Source of the DNA: an uncultured Aeromicrobium sp.
Lineage (GTDB): Bacteria > Actinomycetota > Actinomycetes > Propionibacteriales > Nocardioidaceae
Assembly (NCBI GenBank): GCA_937873005.1
Contig: CALMUY010000054.1
Span: 1 to 32,898, forward strand
Length of the DNA: 32,898 bases
Reading direction: 5' to 3'
Positions 7,336 through 15,029 of this stretch are shown here, piece by piece. Under the pieces are notes generated by a model. That model worked only from the letters and a program-made list of their open reading frames with translations, was not told the origin of the DNA and searched no databases. A program made the position numbers and the translations under genes. The number at the start of each line of letters is the position of its first letter. Within the stretch, counting starts at the first letter, position 1.

Positions 7336-7789
7336 GATAGTGTTCGAGGACCTTGCTCATCGACGTCAGTGCTTCGTGGAGTTGGTCAAGGTGCTCGGGA
7401 TCAAGAATGTTGAGAAGCGTCTTCATTTCGGTGCTCGAGACACCTTGCGTTCGCGGTAGGTAGACGACTTCACAGAGATCCTTGAGTTCGTCGAACTTGC
7501 CTTCCCAGTCGTTGCCCATGGCAAACACATCGACCGAGAACTCCTGAATATCGCGAGGTTTCTGATCCCACGCAGACTCAGGTATCACCAGATCGACGCC
7601 CTTGATTCCTTGCACGATGGCGGCTCGGTCTTGGTAGGGGACGACAGTGCTCTTGCCTTTAGTCGCGTTGAATTCGTCAGTGGAGACTCCCACGATCAGG
7701 CGATCGCCCAACGCTGCCAACCGATTGAGCAAGTTCAAATGGCCCACGTGGAATAAGTCGAATGTTCCGTAAGTGAGAACTGTGGTCAT
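7322..7789 (-). CDS. tagD: TagD-like glycerol-3-phosphate cytidylyltransferase
   Basis: A 155-residue nucleotidyltransferase of the cytidylyltransferase family, expected to make CDP-glycerol (or a related CDP-alcohol) from CTP and a phosphoalcohol. The N-terminal GTFDLFHVGHLNLL holds the HxGH motif (14-17), and RTQGVSST (113-120) is the RTxGISTT-type motif that binds CTP phosphates. B. subtilis TagD is about 129 residues; this one has an extra C-terminal stretch of about 25. The start overlaps the stop of the upstream exported phosphatase-fold gene by four bases, so they are coupled. No teichoic-acid polymerase is nearby, so the product may serve a glycolipid or surface polymer made elsewhere. 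Substrate not proven. Confidence 0.82.
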   Translation of the reverse strand: MTTVLTYGTFDLFHVGHLNLLNRLAALGDRLIVGVSTDEFNATKGKSTVVPYQDRAAIVQGIKGVDLVIPESAWDQKPRDIQEFSVDVFAMGNDWEGKFDELKDLCEVVYLPRTQGVSSTEMKTLLNILDPEHLDQLHEALTSMSKVLEHYRDLD

Positions 7790-9300
7790 GGTGTTGACTC
7801 GGGCTTCGTGGGTTCGGGAGCGACAGCAGTTACTTGTGTGGCGTTCAATGGCAACACGACTGATTTACTAGGCTTGTCGATTTTCGAGACGTTACCGGAA
7901 ATGCGAACTTTGGCGGCGATCATGTTGTGGTCGGTGAGAACTTTGCCACCGCGAAGATGGTTGTACATGCGCCACAAGGGAACGCCGACCCCATCATTGA
8001 CGAAGATGTGATCGACATGGTCGCCTGAGTTGAGCGAATTCGCGCTGCCGCGGTTGAACGAATTTTGTGAAGCGCCGTCGGTCTCGCCGGCAATCTCGAC
8101 GGCATCTTTAAAGCCGCCTCTGGTCAGGTGACCGAATACTCGATCGCCGCCGCGATGCCGGCCACTGTTGAAGTCGCCGGCAAGAATCACGGGCTCACCA
8201 TCGCGACCTATTGAGTTAATCGCTGATACGAGACGCGAAGACTGACTGCCGCGTATGGCGTCACGCTTCGAGTTTTTTCCTGGTGAAAGGTGGACGCTTG
8301 CGACCACGAATGTCGTCTCGGTTTTGCGATCAAGGAGGCGTGCCCACGTCACGGTACGATCGTGCCCTACCGAGAAGCGACCGCCGTCCTCTTGTTTAAA
8401 GAGTTCTTCGCGGAAGAAGATGTATCGGGTTTCGGCACCGCCAAAGGCGCGGACAAATCCGCGTTCGCCACCAGAGAACGCTGCGTTGGTGGTGCGTCCG
8501 ACTCGCTGTCCGCCAGCTTCTTGCAGCGTCATGATGTCCATGTTGGATTCTTGGACTTTGGCTGCCTGGGCGCCAGAGCGACTGCCGTACCCTGAGCACG
8601 CTTCAGAGCAAACGTTCCAAGCGCCAACAGCGAACTCCGAGAATTCGGCGGGGGTGTCGTATTTGACGGGTTCACTAAATTCGCCGAGAACACCTTCTCG
8701 AACGGCGCGGACCCGAACGTAACCGGTTGTGCCGGGTTTGAGCGCGTCTGTGACGAATCGCGACTCGGGGGCGTCGATGCGATGAATTGCGAATGGTTCG
8801 GTGTCTTTGTCTGTCGAGAAACTCACGTCGTAGTTGGTCACGCGCGGCACCGGGTCCCATGCAAGGACAAGGCCGTTGCTTTCAACCCGTTTGAGTGTGG
8901 GTTTGGTGACGGTGTCGGGAGGCAACGTGATGACGCCATCGAGGACCGTTTCCGAATCCGAAGCGCTGATGTTTTCAATTCGGTAGCGCAATGTGGCCGA
9001 ACGACTGACACGCGTGCCGAGCGTATTAAGCGTGGCGGTCGGGTCGCTTGTCGTCGTGTCGAGGAGGGGTTTTTTGAGGCTTGTGCCGATGCGCACGCGA
9101 TACTTGTCTGCTTCGCCGTTCCAAGCCAGCGTCAATTGTGAATCGTCGATGTTGACGGAGGTCAGGCGATAGTCAGGTTGAGTCTCGGCTCCATATCGTG
9201 CGCCCCCAGGCCCTGCGTCAATAATCGTGAACGCCCCTGCGATTCCGAGAACTGACACTCCGGCCACGAGCGTGGCGACATGTCGGTTCAAGCGGGGCAT
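7786..9300 (-). CDS. Exported FN3 + endonuclease/exonuclease/phosphatase-fold protein (short paralogue)
   Basis: A 504-residue protein with an N-terminal hydrophobic segment (about 8-27; signal anchor or signal peptide), two fibronectin-type-III-like domains (about 44-127 and 131-218) and a C-terminal EEP domain (about 220-470). EEP catalytic residues are visible: WNV (Asn229), LQE (Glu261), VHLSPG (His337), GDFNSG (Asp376, Asn378), DHVDH (427-431) and TDHN (Asp457, His458). The fold covers DNases, sphingomyelinases and inositol phosphatases, so the substrate is open. A Pro/Thr/Val-rich tail (about 478-504) follows. The start is probably leaderless: TAGAAT ends 6 nt before the ATG. It is coupled to tagD downstream and follows a larger paralogue. 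Confidence 0.85.
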   Translation of the reverse strand: MPRLNRHVATLVAGVSVLGIAGAFTIIDAGPGGARYGAETQPDYRLTSVNIDDSQLTLAWNGEADKYRVRIGTSLKKPLLDTTTSDPTATLNTLGTRVSRSATLRYRIENISASDSETVLDGVITLPPDTVTKPTLKRVESNGLVLAWDPVPRVTNYDVSFSTDKDTEPFAIHRIDAPESRFVTDALKPGTTGYVRVRAVREGVLGEFSEPVKYDTPAEFSEFAVGAWNVCSEACSGYGSRSGAQAAKVQESNMDIMTLQEAGGQRVGRTTNAAFSGGERGFVRAFGGAETRYIFFREELFKQEDGGRFSVGHDRTVTWARLLDRKTETTFVVASVHLSPGKNSKRDAIRGSQSSRLVSAINSIGRDGEPVILAGDFNSGRHRGGDRVFGHLTRGGFKDAVEIAGETDGASQNSFNRGSANSLNSGDHVDHIFVNDGVGVPLWRMYNHLRGGKVLTDHNMIAAKVRISGNVSKIDKPSKSVVLPLNATQVTAVAPEPTKPESTP

Positions 9301-9312
9301 CTCACCATTCTA
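9301..9312 (-). promoter_or_regulatory. Internal leaderless promoter overlapping a stop codon
   Basis: On the minus strand TAGAAT (9307-9312) is followed by GGTGAG and then the ATG of the shorter EEP gene. The first three bases of this -10 are the TAG stop codon of the upstream EEP gene. The GGTGAG touches the ATG directly, so it cannot act as a normal ribosome-binding site. The short EEP gene and tagD could therefore be expressed independently of the first gene. Confidence 0.5.
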
Positions 9313-11082
9313 GACGGCAGGAAGTGTCACCGTGACAGCAATCGGATTATGGTCTGAACCGAAGGGCGCTTTGAAAAGCTTGCCGGAGGTGTAAACCCAG
9401 CTGTCGTCAGCGAATTGGGTGAGCATGCGCCACGAATCAATTCTCGCGTCGGCATCAACGAAAATGGCGTCGATGTGATGGCCGCTAGCCTTCGGCGTAC
9501 GGTCGCCGTAGTTTGAACTGTTGAGTCGAAGGTTGATCGCGTCAGCACTGTCTACGGCGTCGGCGGCGTCGGCGATTCCACGATCGCGCATGAAATTGCG
9601 GGGTGCATCAAAGCCGCCAGCGTACTTCGACTGATTGGCGTTATCGGCGTTCGAATTCCAGTCTCCAGCCCACACGATAGGCAGGTCGTAAACATTCTCG
9701 CTGTCGATTGCGGCGTAAAGGCGGCTCATCTCTAGCGCGCGTTGGCGATCGTTCGCAGCGCCCTTACCCGAGGTGAGGTGGGCGTTCACGGCGTAAAAAG
9801 TTGCGCCGGTGGAACGGTCGCGGAGTTTCTCCCACACGGCATATTTCTTGCCTGGTGAGTCGAGGGTGATCCACCCGCCACCAGCCGAGGTGAACTTGCT
9901 GGCGCGGAAGTATAGGGACTTGGCGCTCTTGTAGGAGCCAACCGTGTAACCGGGGAATTCAGTTTGGAAGCGGGTGTCTTTGTCGTGCGACTCTTGGGTT
10001 GCGATGATGTCGGGGTCAGCGGCGGAGACAAGGTCGGCGGCGAACTGCTTGCGTGCTGACCACGCCGGAACGTTTGCCTTGAAGGTCGCGCTTGCACCGC
10101 TACGACACTTATCTTGACCACAGACGTTGTAGGTCACGATGCTGACATTCACCTCAGGCTGTGCCAGTTTCACCGTAGTGACAGGGCCCCAAGCGCTGGG
10201 GTTCGTGCCAGCGAGGGCGCGGATGCGGGTGTAGTAAACGCTGCCTCCGTTGAGCCCGTCGAGCGTAATCTCTGTCTTGGTGGTCGGGACGGTACTGACG
10301 CGCGAACTAAAGTCTTGAACGGGCGAAATCTGAACGTCGTACTTCGTCGCGTTCTTGACTGGAGCCCACTCAAAGGTGAGGAAATGTCCGAGCCCGCCTG
10401 TATGGATCGGCGCTTCGGGTTTAGCAGCAGTCTGGAGAGGAATCGTCGAGGTCGTGCGCGTCGCGCTCCAGACGCCCTTGAGGCTCCCGTTTCGCCCTTG
10501 AACTCGGGCGTAATAGGTGCGATTTGGTTTCAGCCCGGAAAACTCGGCCGTCGTCGATTTCGTGGTGATGGACTTCAAGCCAGTGCTGAACGCGGTGTTT
10601 TCGGCGACCTGGACCTCGTAGTCGCCTGCATTAAGTGCCGGAGACCACGCCAGCGAGAAGCGGTCGGTTTTGTTTCCCGAAGCAGCCAGATTTTGTGGAG
10701 CCGGAACTTTGAGGTCGAATGCTTTCTTTGCCGTATAGCGCTTGCCGGAACGGTTCACGGCTTCAACGCGCGCGTAGTAATCAGTGCCGCCGGTTGGTTT
10801 GAGTCCGCGGAAAGTGAGCGTCCGTGTCTTGGTGAGACCGCTAGCGTAGGCGCATTTTTTCGCGCCGGAGCTTTCAAGCAAGCAGACACGATAGCCGGTT
10901 GCTCGGCTTGATTTGCCCCAGCTGATCGCTGCGGTCGTGGTTCCTGCGAAGACAGCTGCCACCTTAAACGAACCGGGCTTCTTCCCTTTCGCGTATGCAG
11001 GAACTGAGGCAAGAGTTAAGCCGGCCGCGAGCGATAGGGCCGTCGCGAATGCCAGCAAAAATCGAGCGAATCTCGAACGCAT
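9310..11082 (-). CDS. Secreted FN3 + endonuclease/exonuclease/phosphatase-fold protein (long paralogue)
   Basis: A 590-residue secreted protein. A clear Sec signal peptide (1-31, cleavage after AYA) is followed by three FN3-like repeats (about 38-122, 128-214, 221-306) and an EEP domain (about 312-588). Catalytic residues: YNV (Asn319), TQE (Glu364), NAHLTSG (His435), GDWNS (Asp474, Asn476), HHIDAIF (Asp538) and SDHN (Asp577, His578). GDWN replaces the common GDFN. The GTG at 11121 would put 13 residues before the signal peptide; the ATG at 11082 has AGAAAG eight bases upstream and is preferred. It resembles the next gene over its whole length, so the pair arose by duplication. Extracellular nuclease or phosphodiesterase activity is plausible; substrate unknown. 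Confidence 0.85.
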   Translation of the reverse strand: MRSRFARFLLAFATALSLAAGLTLASVPAYAKGKKPGSFKVAAVFAGTTTAAISWGKSSRATGYRVCLLESSGAKKCAYASGLTKTRTLTFRGLKPTGGTDYYARVEAVNRSGKRYTAKKAFDLKVPAPQNLAASGNKTDRFSLAWSPALNAGDYEVQVAENTAFSTGLKSITTKSTTAEFSGLKPNRTYYARVQGRNGSLKGVWSATRTTSTIPLQTAAKPEAPIHTGGLGHFLTFEWAPVKNATKYDVQISPVQDFSSRVSTVPTTKTEITLDGLNGGSVYYTRIRALAGTNPSAWGPVTTVKLAQPEVNVSIVTYNVCGQDKCRSGASATFKANVPAWSARKQFAADLVSAADPDIIATQESHDKDTRFQTEFPGYTVGSYKSAKSLYFRASKFTSAGGGWITLDSPGKKYAVWEKLRDRSTGATFYAVNAHLTSGKGAANDRQRALEMSRLYAAIDSENVYDLPIVWAGDWNSNADNANQSKYAGGFDAPRNFMRDRGIADAADAVDSADAINLRLNSSNYGDRTPKASGHHIDAIFVDADARIDSWRMLTQFADDSWVYTSGKLFKAPFGSDHNPIAVTVTLPAV

Positions 11083-11230
11083 GTCACAAACTTTCTGGTC
11101 GGGGAAGGAGCGCGATAGCACTCCACCAGTCCCAACGAGGGTATTGGATATTGGCGTGTCGCGCCAATGGCCCGTGTTGACTACGTCACTCCAGCTTGCA
11201 TTTGCAAACTTTTGTTAGCACAATAGAGAT
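11083..11230. promoter_or_regulatory. Divergent intergenic region with candidate XRE operator
   Basis: This 148-base region lies between the secreted EEP gene and the XRE regulator. Just before the regulator is an imperfect 7-bp inverted repeat, TGCAAAC (11203-11209), TTTT, GTTAGCA (11214-11220), matching at 6 of 7 positions. Read on the minus strand, 11201-11213 gives AAAAGTTTGCAAA, one mismatch from the RamB-type site I recall in corynebacteria. A TTGACT at 11177-11182 could be a -35. The position suits autoregulation by the XRE protein. The rest of the region shows nothing clear. Confidence 0.4.
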
Positions 11231-11593
11231 ATGGGTAAGTTGAACGTTCAGGGCGCTGTGGGAAACCTTGGCGAGTATCTGCGCGAGCAACGCACCCAAG
11301 CACAAATGTCGATCCGGCAATTGGCAGAGCTCGCGGATGTCTCGAATCCCTATCTCAGCCAAATCGAACGGGGACTGCGCAAGCCGTCTGCAGAAGTACT
11401 TCAGCAGATCGCTAAGGCGCTTCGGATCTCGGCTGAATCGTTATATGTGCGCGCGGGGATCTTGGATGCAGAAAGTTCAGGACAGCGCATGGTCGAGGAC
11501 GCAATCGATCTCGACCCGATACTCACGCAGCGGCAAAAGAACGCCCTTCGTGACATTTACCGGTCTTTTATTGCTAACCAGGAGGAAGAATGA
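11231..11593 (+). CDS. Small XRE-family transcriptional regulator upstream of hbhA
   Basis: A 120-residue DNA-binding protein with an XRE-type helix-turn-helix (about 12-67; LGEYLREQRTQAQMSIRQLA, then VSNPYLSQIERGLRKPS). The following alpha-helical part (about 85-116) probably dimerises. By size, sequence style and position next to an HbhA-like gene it corresponds to M. tuberculosis Rv0474. It overlaps the HbhA-like gene by ATGA, so regulator and target are cotranscribed. No convincing Shine-Dalgarno precedes the ATG. The inverted repeat just upstream is a candidate operator. Inducer unknown here. Confidence 0.88.
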   Translation: MGKLNVQGAVGNLGEYLREQRTQAQMSIRQLAELADVSNPYLSQIERGLRKPSAEVLQQIAKALRISAESLYVRAGILDAESSGQRMVEDAIDLDPILTQRQKNALRDIYRSFIANQEEE

Positions 11594-12390
11594 GCATCAC
11601 CGGAAGCATCAACGCCCAACTCAAGTCACTTCTTGACGACATCAAGGCACTGCCTAACACGGTCAAGGGTCTGGAAATTTCAGATCTTCAGAAGAAGGCA
11701 GAAAGCCTCGCACAGAGCGCCTTCGGACAGGCTGCCGCCGCGTACACCGAAGTTGCCAAGTTGAGCGACGATGTCATCAGCAAGGCCAAGGGCTTCAAAC
11801 TTGACGACGTCAAGACCTCGATCGATGAGTTCAACAAGGGTGCAGAAGAATTCGTTTCCTCACTGCGCGGCAAGGTTGACGACCTTACCGTTGACGATTT
11901 GAAGAGCGCCGTTGACGAATTCCGCGACAAGGCCGAAGACATCGTCGACGATCTCGAAGACGCCGCTGAGGGACTTGTCGAAGACCTTGCTGACAAGGCG
12001 AAGCAGATTCGTGAGAAGGCTGCTGGAGTCGTTGGAAACGTTGAAGGCGCTGCGGCTTCGTTCGCTTCCTCGGCCAAGATCCGTAAGGCGACTGCGCCTG
12101 CGAAGGCAGAAGAGAAGAAGGCTGCTCCTGCTGCGAAGAAGGCTCCTGCCAAGGCTGCCGCGAAGAAGGCTGCACCGGCCAAGAAGGCTCCTGCCAAGGC
12201 TGCCGCGAAGAAGGCTGCACCGGCCAAGAAGGCTGCTCCTGCTGCGAAGAAGGCCGCACCTGCTAAGAAGGCTGCTCCTGCTGCGAAGAAGGCCGCACCT
12301 GCTAAGAAGGCTGCTCCTGCAAAGAAGGCCGCACCTGCAAAGAAGGCCGCACCTGCAAAGAAGGCCACTCCTGCCGCCAAGCAAGACTGA
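11590..12390 (+). CDS. hbhA: Heparin-binding haemagglutinin-like protein (HbhA-like)
   Basis: A 266-residue protein with a charged alpha-helical, probably coiled-coil N-terminal half (about 1-150) and a roughly 100-residue C-terminal tail built of Ala, Lys and Pro (KKAAPAKKA units). This is the layout of mycobacterial HbhA, whose Lys-rich tail binds sulfated glycans, and it has the same upstream regulator. There is no Sec signal peptide, as in HbhA. A strong AGGAGG (11580-11585) precedes the ATG, which overlaps the regulator. The tail is longer than the roughly 40 residues I recall for M. tuberculosis and is made of DNA-level tandem repeats. In a free-living species the tail might bind DNA, surface polymers or lipid bodies. 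A histone-like role is the main alternative. Confidence 0.8.
   Translation: MSITGSINAQLKSLLDDIKALPNTVKGLEISDLQKKAESLAQSAFGQAAAAYTEVAKLSDDVISKAKGFKLDDVKTSIDEFNKGAEEFVSSLRGKVDDLTVDDLKSAVDEFRDKAEDIVDDLEDAAEGLVEDLADKAKQIREKAAGVVGNVEGAAASFASSAKIRKATAPAKAEEKKAAPAAKKAPAKAAAKKAAPAKKAPAKAAAKKAAPAKKAAPAAKKAAPAKKAAPAAKKAAPAKKAAPAKKAAPAKKAAPAKKATPAAKQD
12141..12363 (+). repeat. Nested tandem repeats in the HbhA-like tail
   Basis: Three adjacent exact repeat families, all in frame: a 45-bp unit twice (12141-12185 and 12186-12230), a 39-bp unit of 13 codons twice (12232-12270 and 12271-12309), and an 18-bp Ala-Ala-Pro-Ala-Lys-Lys unit about three times (12310-12327, 12328-12345, 12346-12363; the last two identical, the first differing at one base). 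All unit lengths are multiples of three, so gains or losses change only tail length. Confidence 0.9.
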
Positions 12391-12407
12391 GTTAACTGAC
12401 ACTCAAC

Positions 12408-12450
12408 GAGGGTGGGCGTTCTTCGGAACGTCCACCCTCTGTCATTTTTG
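12408..12450 (+). terminator. Rho-independent terminator after hbhA
   Basis: A 14-bp stem (12408-12421 with 12426-12439, one G-U pair) is closed by a C(TTCG)G tetraloop at 12422-12425, followed by GTCATTTTT. This is one of the strongest terminators in the window and ends the xre-hbhA unit. Confidence 0.92.
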
Positions 12451-12486
12451 AGAGCTTTCTCTGAGAACAAAGCGTCGCGTTCAGCC

Positions 12487-12498
12487 TAGAATTGCACA
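12487..12498 (+). promoter_or_regulatory. Leaderless promoter of the DUF2200 gene
   Basis: TAGAAT (12487-12492) is followed by 6 nt and the ATG at 12499. There is no Shine-Dalgarno. No good -35 is visible at the expected position. Confidence 0.55.
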
Positions 12499-12840
12499 AT
12501 GCATCGAATTTTCTCTGTGAGTTTCGCTTCGGTGTATCCGCATTACGTAGCAAAAGCAGTCAAGAAGGGCCGTACCCAAGAAGAAGTCGACACCGTCATC
12601 GAGTGGCTTCTGGGGTATTCGCCCGCCCGGCTTCGAGAACATCTCGACGCTGGAACCACGATTCTTGAGTTCTTGAACGCGGCGACGATGAATCCGAACG
12701 CACACATGATCACAGGCGTTGTCTGCGGAGTGCGAGTCGAGAACATCGACGATCCACACATGCGCGACATCAGATACCTCGACAAACTCATCGACGAATT
12801 GGCCAAGGGCAAGGCGTTAGAGAAAATTCTCCGAACTTGA
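12499..12840 (+). CDS. DUF2200 family protein
   Basis: A 113-residue cytoplasmic protein that carries the DUF2200 consensus almost throughout: [40 protein letters not shown], then [20 protein letters not shown] and a charged C-terminal helix. No catalytic motif is recognisable and the family has no assigned function that I know. It is a single-gene unit between two strong terminators with its own promoter, which isolates it from hbhA and from convergent typA. The family is scattered across bacteria, so horizontal acquisition is possible, though base composition does not obviously differ from its neighbours. Confidence 0.85.
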   Translation: MHRIFSVSFASVYPHYVAKAVKKGRTQEEVDTVIEWLLGYSPARLREHLDAGTTILEFLNAATMNPNAHMITGVVCGVRVENIDDPHMRDIRYLDKLIDELAKGKALEKILRT

Positions 12841-12860
12841 TTTGCTGAACTGGCAACAAA

Positions 12861-12890
12861 GACCCCCGCCCTCGATGAGGAGGGGGGTTC
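12861..12890. terminator. Bidirectional terminator between DUF2200 gene and typA
   Basis: ACCCCC (12862-12867) pairs with GGGGGGT (12882-12888) and an inner CCTC pairs with GAGG around a short loop, with TTCTT on the plus side and TTTGTTG on the minus side. It lies between two convergent genes. Confidence 0.65.
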
Positions 12891-12926
12891 TTCCAGGGGC
12901 GCGAAACTGTGAGGGCTCGGCCCGCT

Positions 12927-14807
12927 TTAGCCACGCTGACGTGCGCGAGCCGTACGCGAGCGCTCGCCAGCATCCAAAACGACCTTGCGAATACGAACAG
13001 CGGTCGGGGTGATCTCGACGCACTCGTCTTCACGACAGAACTCCAACGACTGCTCGAGGGAGAGCTTCTTCGGCGGAATCAACTTCTCGAAGTTGTCGGC
13101 CGACGATGAACGAACGTTCGACTGCTTCTTCTCTTTCGTGATGTTGACATCCATGTCTTCGTCACGAGAGTTTTCGCCAACAATCATGCCTTCGTAGACC
13201 TCGGTAGTGGGGTCGATGAAGAGCGTGCCGCGTTCTTGGAGATTCGTCATCGCATACGACGTGGCCGCGCCAGCGCGGTCTGCCACCAAGGAGCCCGAAG
13301 GACGCGTGTTGATCTCGCCCGCCCACGAGTCGTAGCCTTCAAAAACGTGGTTCGCGATGCCGGTGCCGCGCGTATCGGTGAGGAACTCGGTACGGAAACC
13401 AATCAGCCCGCGAGCAGGCACGATGTATTCGAACCGAATCCAACCGGTTCCGTGGTTGACCATCTGCTGTACTTGCCCCTTGCGGGTGGCCAGTAGTTGC
13501 GTGATTGTGCCGAGGTATTCCTCGGGCGCATCGATCGTGAGCCGTTCGTAGGGTTCATGGACTTTGCCATCAACCAGGCGCGTTACTACTTGTGGCTTGC
13601 CCACGGTGAGCTCGAAGCCTTCGCGGCGCATCTGTTCAACAAGGATCGCGAGCGCGAGTTCGCCTCGGCCTTGAACTTCCCAGGCATCAGGGCGGTCTGT
13701 GGGCAAAACGCGCAGCGAAACGTTGCCGACGAGTTCGGAGTCGAGACGATCCTTAACAAGGCGAGCGGTGACCTTCGTGCCTTTTTCACGCCCAGCAAGC
13801 GGCGACGTGTTCGTTCCGATGGTCATCGAGATCGCGGGTTCATCCACCGTGATCAACGGCAGAGCAACGGGGTTGTCGACGTCGGCGAGCGTCTCACCAA
13901 TCATGATTTCGGGAATACCAGCGATTGCCACAATGTCGCCCGGGCCAGCAGATTCGCCGGGCACACGAGTGAGAGCTTCTGTGATCAAGAGCTCGGAGAT
14001 CTTCACCTGCTTGGTCGTGCCGTCGGCACGCATCCACGCAACTTGCTGTCCCTTCTTGAGAACGCCTTCCTTGATGCGAACCAACGCCAGACGCCCCAAG
14101 AACGGGGACGAGTCGAGGTTCGTGACGTGAGCCTGAAGTGGAGCGCCTTCGGTGTATTCAGGCGCTGGGACGTGTTCAAGAATCGTCTGGAACAACGGAA
14201 GCAGCGACTCTTCGTCGGGAAGAGTAGCGTTTTCAGGAGCCGTGAGCGACGCGCGGCCGGCACGGGCCGAGGCGTAAACAACAGGGAAATCGAGAGCGTC
14301 TTCAGACGCATCTTCGGGAAGCAGATCCATGAACAAGTCGTAGGCCTCTTCAACGACCTCGGCAATGCGGGCGTCGGCGCGGTCCACCTTGTTGACCACC
14401 AAAATCACGGGCATTTTTGCCTCGAGAGCCTTGCGCAAAACGAAACGAGTTTGCGGCAAGGGGCCTTCGGAAGCATCGACAAGCAAGACGACAGCGTCAA
14501 CCATCGACAAGCCGCGCTCAACCTCGCCACCGAAGTCGGCGTGTCCAGGGGTGTCGATGATGTTGATGGTGATGCCATCTTCTGCACCGGGACCGGTGTA
14601 ACGGACAGCGGTGTTCTTGGCGAGGATCGTGATCCCCTTTTCACGTTCAAGATCGCCAGAGTCCATGACCCGTTCGGCCATCTCGTGGTGTTCGTTGAAA
14701 GAGCCTTGCTGTTTCAACATGGCATCAACCAACGTGGTCTTACCGTGGTCTACGTGGGCAACAATGGCGACATTTCGAATGTCAGAGCGAATCGGCACTC
14801 TATCCAT
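12927..14807 (-). CDS. typA: Ribosome-associated GTPase TypA/BipA
   Basis: A 626-residue translational GTPase of the EF-G superfamily that acts on the ribosome under stress and in 50S assembly. G motifs: G1 AHVDHGKT (17-24), G2 around [12 protein letters not shown]3 [16 protein letters not shown]4 NKVDR, followed by EF-Tu domain II and EF-G III/V-like domains and the TypA-specific C-terminal domain ([19 protein letters not shown] in its middle). Length is typical. The N-terminus [18 protein letters not shown] fits the family, so the ATG at 14807 is right. Only a weak GAGG lies about 12 bases upstream. Monocistronic, convergent with the DUF2200 gene. Confidence 0.96.
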   Translation of the reverse strand: MDRVPIRSDIRNVAIVAHVDHGKTTLVDAMLKQQGSFNEHHEMAERVMDSGDLEREKGITILAKNTAVRYTGPGAEDGITINIIDTPGHADFGGEVERGLSMVDAVVLLVDASEGPLPQTRFVLRKALEAKMPVILVVNKVDRADARIAEVVEEAYDLFMDLLPEDASEDALDFPVVYASARAGRASLTAPENATLPDEESLLPLFQTILEHVPAPEYTEGAPLQAHVTNLDSSPFLGRLALVRIKEGVLKKGQQVAWMRADGTTKQVKISELLITEALTRVPGESAGPGDIVAIAGIPEIMIGETLADVDNPVALPLITVDEPAISMTIGTNTSPLAGREKGTKVTARLVKDRLDSELVGNVSLRVLPTDRPDAWEVQGRGELALAILVEQMRREGFELTVGKPQVVTRLVDGKVHEPYERLTIDAPEEYLGTITQLLATRKGQVQQMVNHGTGWIRFEYIVPARGLIGFRTEFLTDTRGTGIANHVFEGYDSWAGEINTRPSGSLVADRAGAATSYAMTNLQERGTLFIDPTTEVYEGMIVGENSRDEDMDVNITKEKKQSNVRSSSADNFEKLIPPKKLSLEQSLEFCREDECVEITPTAVRIRKVVLDAGERSRTARARQRG

Positions 14808-15029
14808 TTTACGGCACGACCTCTAGATCCCCGAAATCGGAATGCCCATTGAGGCGACGGGGCGAATTTGAAGATTTGTTTCGGAGGAGTACAGTGAAAT
14901 TTCGTGTGCGTTTGAGGGCACCTCTCGGCCCCTCATTCTTAGGCGCACGCCGCGCAGTTGACTCGGCTGAACCCACTTATCGTTCTTGGCCCGACACTGC
15001 CGTCGAAACTCAAGTGAAAGAAGTGGAAC
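14808..15029 (+). promoter_or_regulatory. Promoter and 5' leader of the DHA2 exporter
   Basis: This 222-base region separates typA and the exporter, which are divergent. TTGAAG (14868-14873) and TACAGT (14890-14895) at 16-nt spacing make a good promoter, giving a leader of about 128 nt. A second candidate is TTGACT (14958-14963) with TATCGT (14979-14984). Within the leader TGAGGG (14913-14918) pairs with CCCTCA (14930-14935), followed by TTCTT, a possible weak attenuator. A 48-codon frame from GTG 14894 (GGAGG six bases upstream) ends at 15040, overlapping the exporter start; whether it is translated is unclear. Confidence 0.4.

Noticed and set aside
12118..12384. CRISPR-like repeat array
   Set aside because: Repeats are adjacent, in frame and without unique spacers; they encode the Lys/Ala/Pro tail.
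11688..12470. Ala/Phe-rich frame antisense to the HbhA-like gene, looking like a membrane protein
   Set aside because: The Ala-Phe repeats are just the complement of the Lys/Ala codons (AAG read as CTT/TTC). The sense strand has a strong ribosome-binding site and terminator.
14611..14826. Small plus-strand frame near the typA start as a separate gene
   Set aside because: It lies inside typA, lacks a ribosome-binding site and shows no recognisable protein features.
13497..14852. A 451-codon open frame antisense to typA
   Set aside because: The opposite strand is unmistakably TypA over its full length; the frame has no motif and runs past the typA start.
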